From an uncultured Oscillospiraceae bacterium (GTDB lineage Bacteria; Bacillota; Clostridia; Oscillospirales; Oscillospiraceae): a stretch of 24,195 nucleotides of DNA. Location of the stretch: positions 5,176 to 29,370 of the forward strand of contig CAJUFJ010000045.1 in NCBI GenBank assembly GCA_910585815.1, read 5' to 3'. This document shows, piece by piece, positions 23,002 through 24,195 of this stretch. The notes under the pieces were generated by a model. The model saw nothing but the letters and a program-made list of their open reading frames with translations, searched no databases and had not been told where the DNA came from. The translations under genes were made by a program, and so were the position numbers. The stretch's first letter is position 1, and each line of letters begins with the position of its first letter.

Positions 23002-23172
23002 GTGTCCGAGGAGTTCTTCCGCAATTTGGCTTCGTACAAAGCGGCGATGAATCTCGCCAAGGGTATGCTCCACCAGGGCATCATCACCGAGAGTGAGTAC
23101 GCTGAAATCGATACAATTATGACCAAAAAGTACGGCCTGTCTTTGGATAGCATTTTCCGTTCTATTGCTTGA
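23002..23172 (+). CDS. SHOCT-like small protein
   Basis: This short 56-residue ORF starts at GTG with GGAAGGGGG upstream, two bases after the preceding stop. The sequence includes AAMNLAKGMLHQGIITESEYAEIDTIMTKKYG, whose 'G-I-I-T-x-x-E-Y' core matches the SHOCT-type short helical hairpin seen in small proteins encoded next to clostridial recombinases. The function is unknown; it could be a recombination directionality or accessory factor (inference). Its stop codon overlaps the -35 region of promoter block D. Confidence 0.75.
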   Translation: MSEEFFRNLASYKAAMNLAKGMLHQGIITESEYAEIDTIMTKKYGLSLDSIFRSIA

Positions 23173-23220
23173 TAAATCTGCGGTTTAGAGCGAATATGTG
23201 GCCACCAAGGAGGTGATTTT
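23165..23220 (+). promoter_or_regulatory. Promoter block D of the four-copy repeat, before the recombinase
   Basis: TTGATA (23169-23174), a 17-base gap and GAATAT (23192-23197) lie within TTTAGAGCGAATATGTG, identical to block C through GAATATG. AAGGAGGTGA follows within 10 bases and serves the TTG start at 23221, so the leader is very short. Confidence 0.58.
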
Positions 23221-24195
23221 TTGGAACGCATTATTCAGAAAATGGGACTGAAAGTTCCGGCCCAGCCCAAGGCAACACGGGTCGCGGCCTACGCCAGAGT
23301 GTCCTCCGGCAAGGACGCCATGCTCCACTCCCTTTCGGCCCAGGTCAGCTACTACAGCGGCCTCATCCAGAACCACCCAGGCTGGCTCTACTGCGGGGTG
23401 TACGCAGACGAGGCCCTGACCGGCACAAAGGAGAACCGGGAGAATTTCCAGCGGCTGCTGGCCGAGTGCCGCGCCGGGAACATCGACCTTATCATCACAA
23501 AGTCGATCTCCCGGTTCGCCCGGAACACGGTGGTGCTGCTCCAGACCGTCCGAGATTTGAAATCGCTGGGGGTGGATGTTTACTTCGAGGAACAGAACAT
23601 TCACTCCATGAGCGCAGACGGCGAGTTGATGCTTACCATTCTGGCATCCTACGCCCAGGAGGAGAGCCTCTCCGCCAGCGAAAATCAAAAATGGCGCATC
23701 AAGAAGAATTTCGAGGAAGGGATGCCTTGGTCCGGTCAGGTCCTGGGGTACAAGTATGTGAACGGTGTTTACATTGTCAAGCCGGAGGAGGCCGAGATCG
23801 TGCGGAACATATTCACCGACTACCTCTCCGGCATGGGCATCGAGACCATCATGAAAAAACTGAATGCCCAGGGAAAGACCTCCCGCAACGGCCATGCCTG
23901 GTGCCGCTCCAGCGTTCGGAATGTGCTGGGGAACTACTCCTACACCGGCAATCTGCTCCTCCAAACCACATTCAGAGAGAACCACATCACCAAAAAGGCG
24001 CTGCCCAATCGGGGTGAACTGCCGATGTACCATGCCGAGAATACCCACGAGGCCATCGTCAGCATGGAGGATTACCAGGCGGTGCAGGCGGAGATGGCCC
24101 GGCGCTCCGCCAAGCACAACAAGACCAAACGCGGCCCTGCCAAGTATCCATTCACTTCGATGATCGTCTGCGGCACCTGCGGCAAGGGCTACCGG
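23221..24195 (+). CDS. Large serine recombinase/integrase, truncated by window end
   Basis: The first 325 codons of a large serine recombinase are present and open to the window edge. The start is TTG with AAGGAGGTGA upstream. The resolvase domain (about 20-165) begins RVAAYARVSSG with catalytic S28, and includes LIITKSISRFARN with its conserved Arg and Ser, and the ELMLTILASYAQEES helix start. The recombinase domain follows (GMPWSGQVLGYKYVNGVYIV, IETIMKKLNAQGKTSRNG, WCRSSVRNVLGNYSYTGNL). The zinc-ribbon domain begins at CGTCGKGYR, where the window ends. It would integrate the prophage at attB and, with a directionality factor, excise it. The att sites cannot be identified here. Confidence 0.93.
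   Translation, partial: MERIIQKMGLKVPAQPKATRVAAYARVSSGKDAMLHSLSAQVSYYSGLIQNHPGWLYCGVYADEALTGTKENRENFQRLLAECRAGNIDLIITKSISRFARNTVVLLQTVRDLKSLGVDVYFEEQNIHSMSADGELMLTILASYAQEESLSASENQKWRIKKNFEEGMPWSGQVLGYKYVNGVYIVKPEEAEIVRNIFTDYLSGMGIETIMKKLNAQGKTSRNGHAWCRSSVRNVLGNYSYTGNLLLQTTFRENHITKKALPNRGELPMYHAENTHEAIVSMEDYQAVQAEMARRSAKHNKTKRGPAKYPFTSMIVCGTCGKGYR

Noticed and set aside
23002..23220. attP site next to the serine integrase
   Set aside because: attP often lies beside such genes, but no convincing core with flanking imperfect palindromes could be identified by eye, and the other prophage end is not in the window.

Overview
The window is the late (packaging, head, tail, lysis) half of a siphovirus-type prophage of the HK97-fold class, ending inside the integrase module. 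The high-GC coding sequence, strong GGAGG ribosome sites, frequent GTG and TTG starts, DUF4314 and DUF6809 proteins, phi13-type tail tube, holin of the toxin-secretion/lysis family and large serine recombinase all suggest a gut clostridial host (Oscillospiraceae- or Lachnospiraceae-like). This assignment is inferred from gene families, not from a database match.

Layout: A terminator hairpin (68-105) precedes the packaging operon: HNH endonuclease, P27-type small terminase, a ParB-N/DNA methyltransferase fusion and a cytosine-C5 methyltransferase. From 4030 to 7832 an accessory cassette separates the small from the large terminase gene. It holds a 'virulence-related' family protein, DUF4314, DUF6809, an amidoligase broken by an in-frame amber codon, a gamma-glutamylcyclotransferase-like (AIG2) protein, a zinc-ribbon protein and two unknowns. 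Three near-identical promoter-like blocks drive this cassette, and a fourth copy lies in front of the serine recombinase at the other end of the window. The large terminase (7942-9543) follows.

A two-gene, AT-rich cassette on the opposite strand (9557-10345), with its own promoters and an operator-like palindrome, interrupts the run between large terminase and portal. Then come portal, ClpP-like protease, major capsid, four connector/completion genes, tail tube, tail-assembly chaperone with a classic A_AAA_AAC -1 frameshift site, tape measure, a long tail-tip/receptor-binding protein, a small DUF1617-like protein, holin and an amidase endolysin with an S-layer-homology tail. Two tandem terminators (22476-22567) close the late operon. 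The last segment carries a zinc-ribbon/HTH protein, a SHOCT-type small protein and a large serine recombinase truncated by the window end.

The structural genes are conventional. The most interesting parts are the amidoligase/cyclotransferase cassette, the apparent relationship between the first cassette gene and the C-terminal half of the amidoligase, the shared promoter repeats and the reverse-strand moron cassette. I found no tRNA, rRNA, CRISPR array or insertion sequence. No gene-free stretch exceeds 300 bases.
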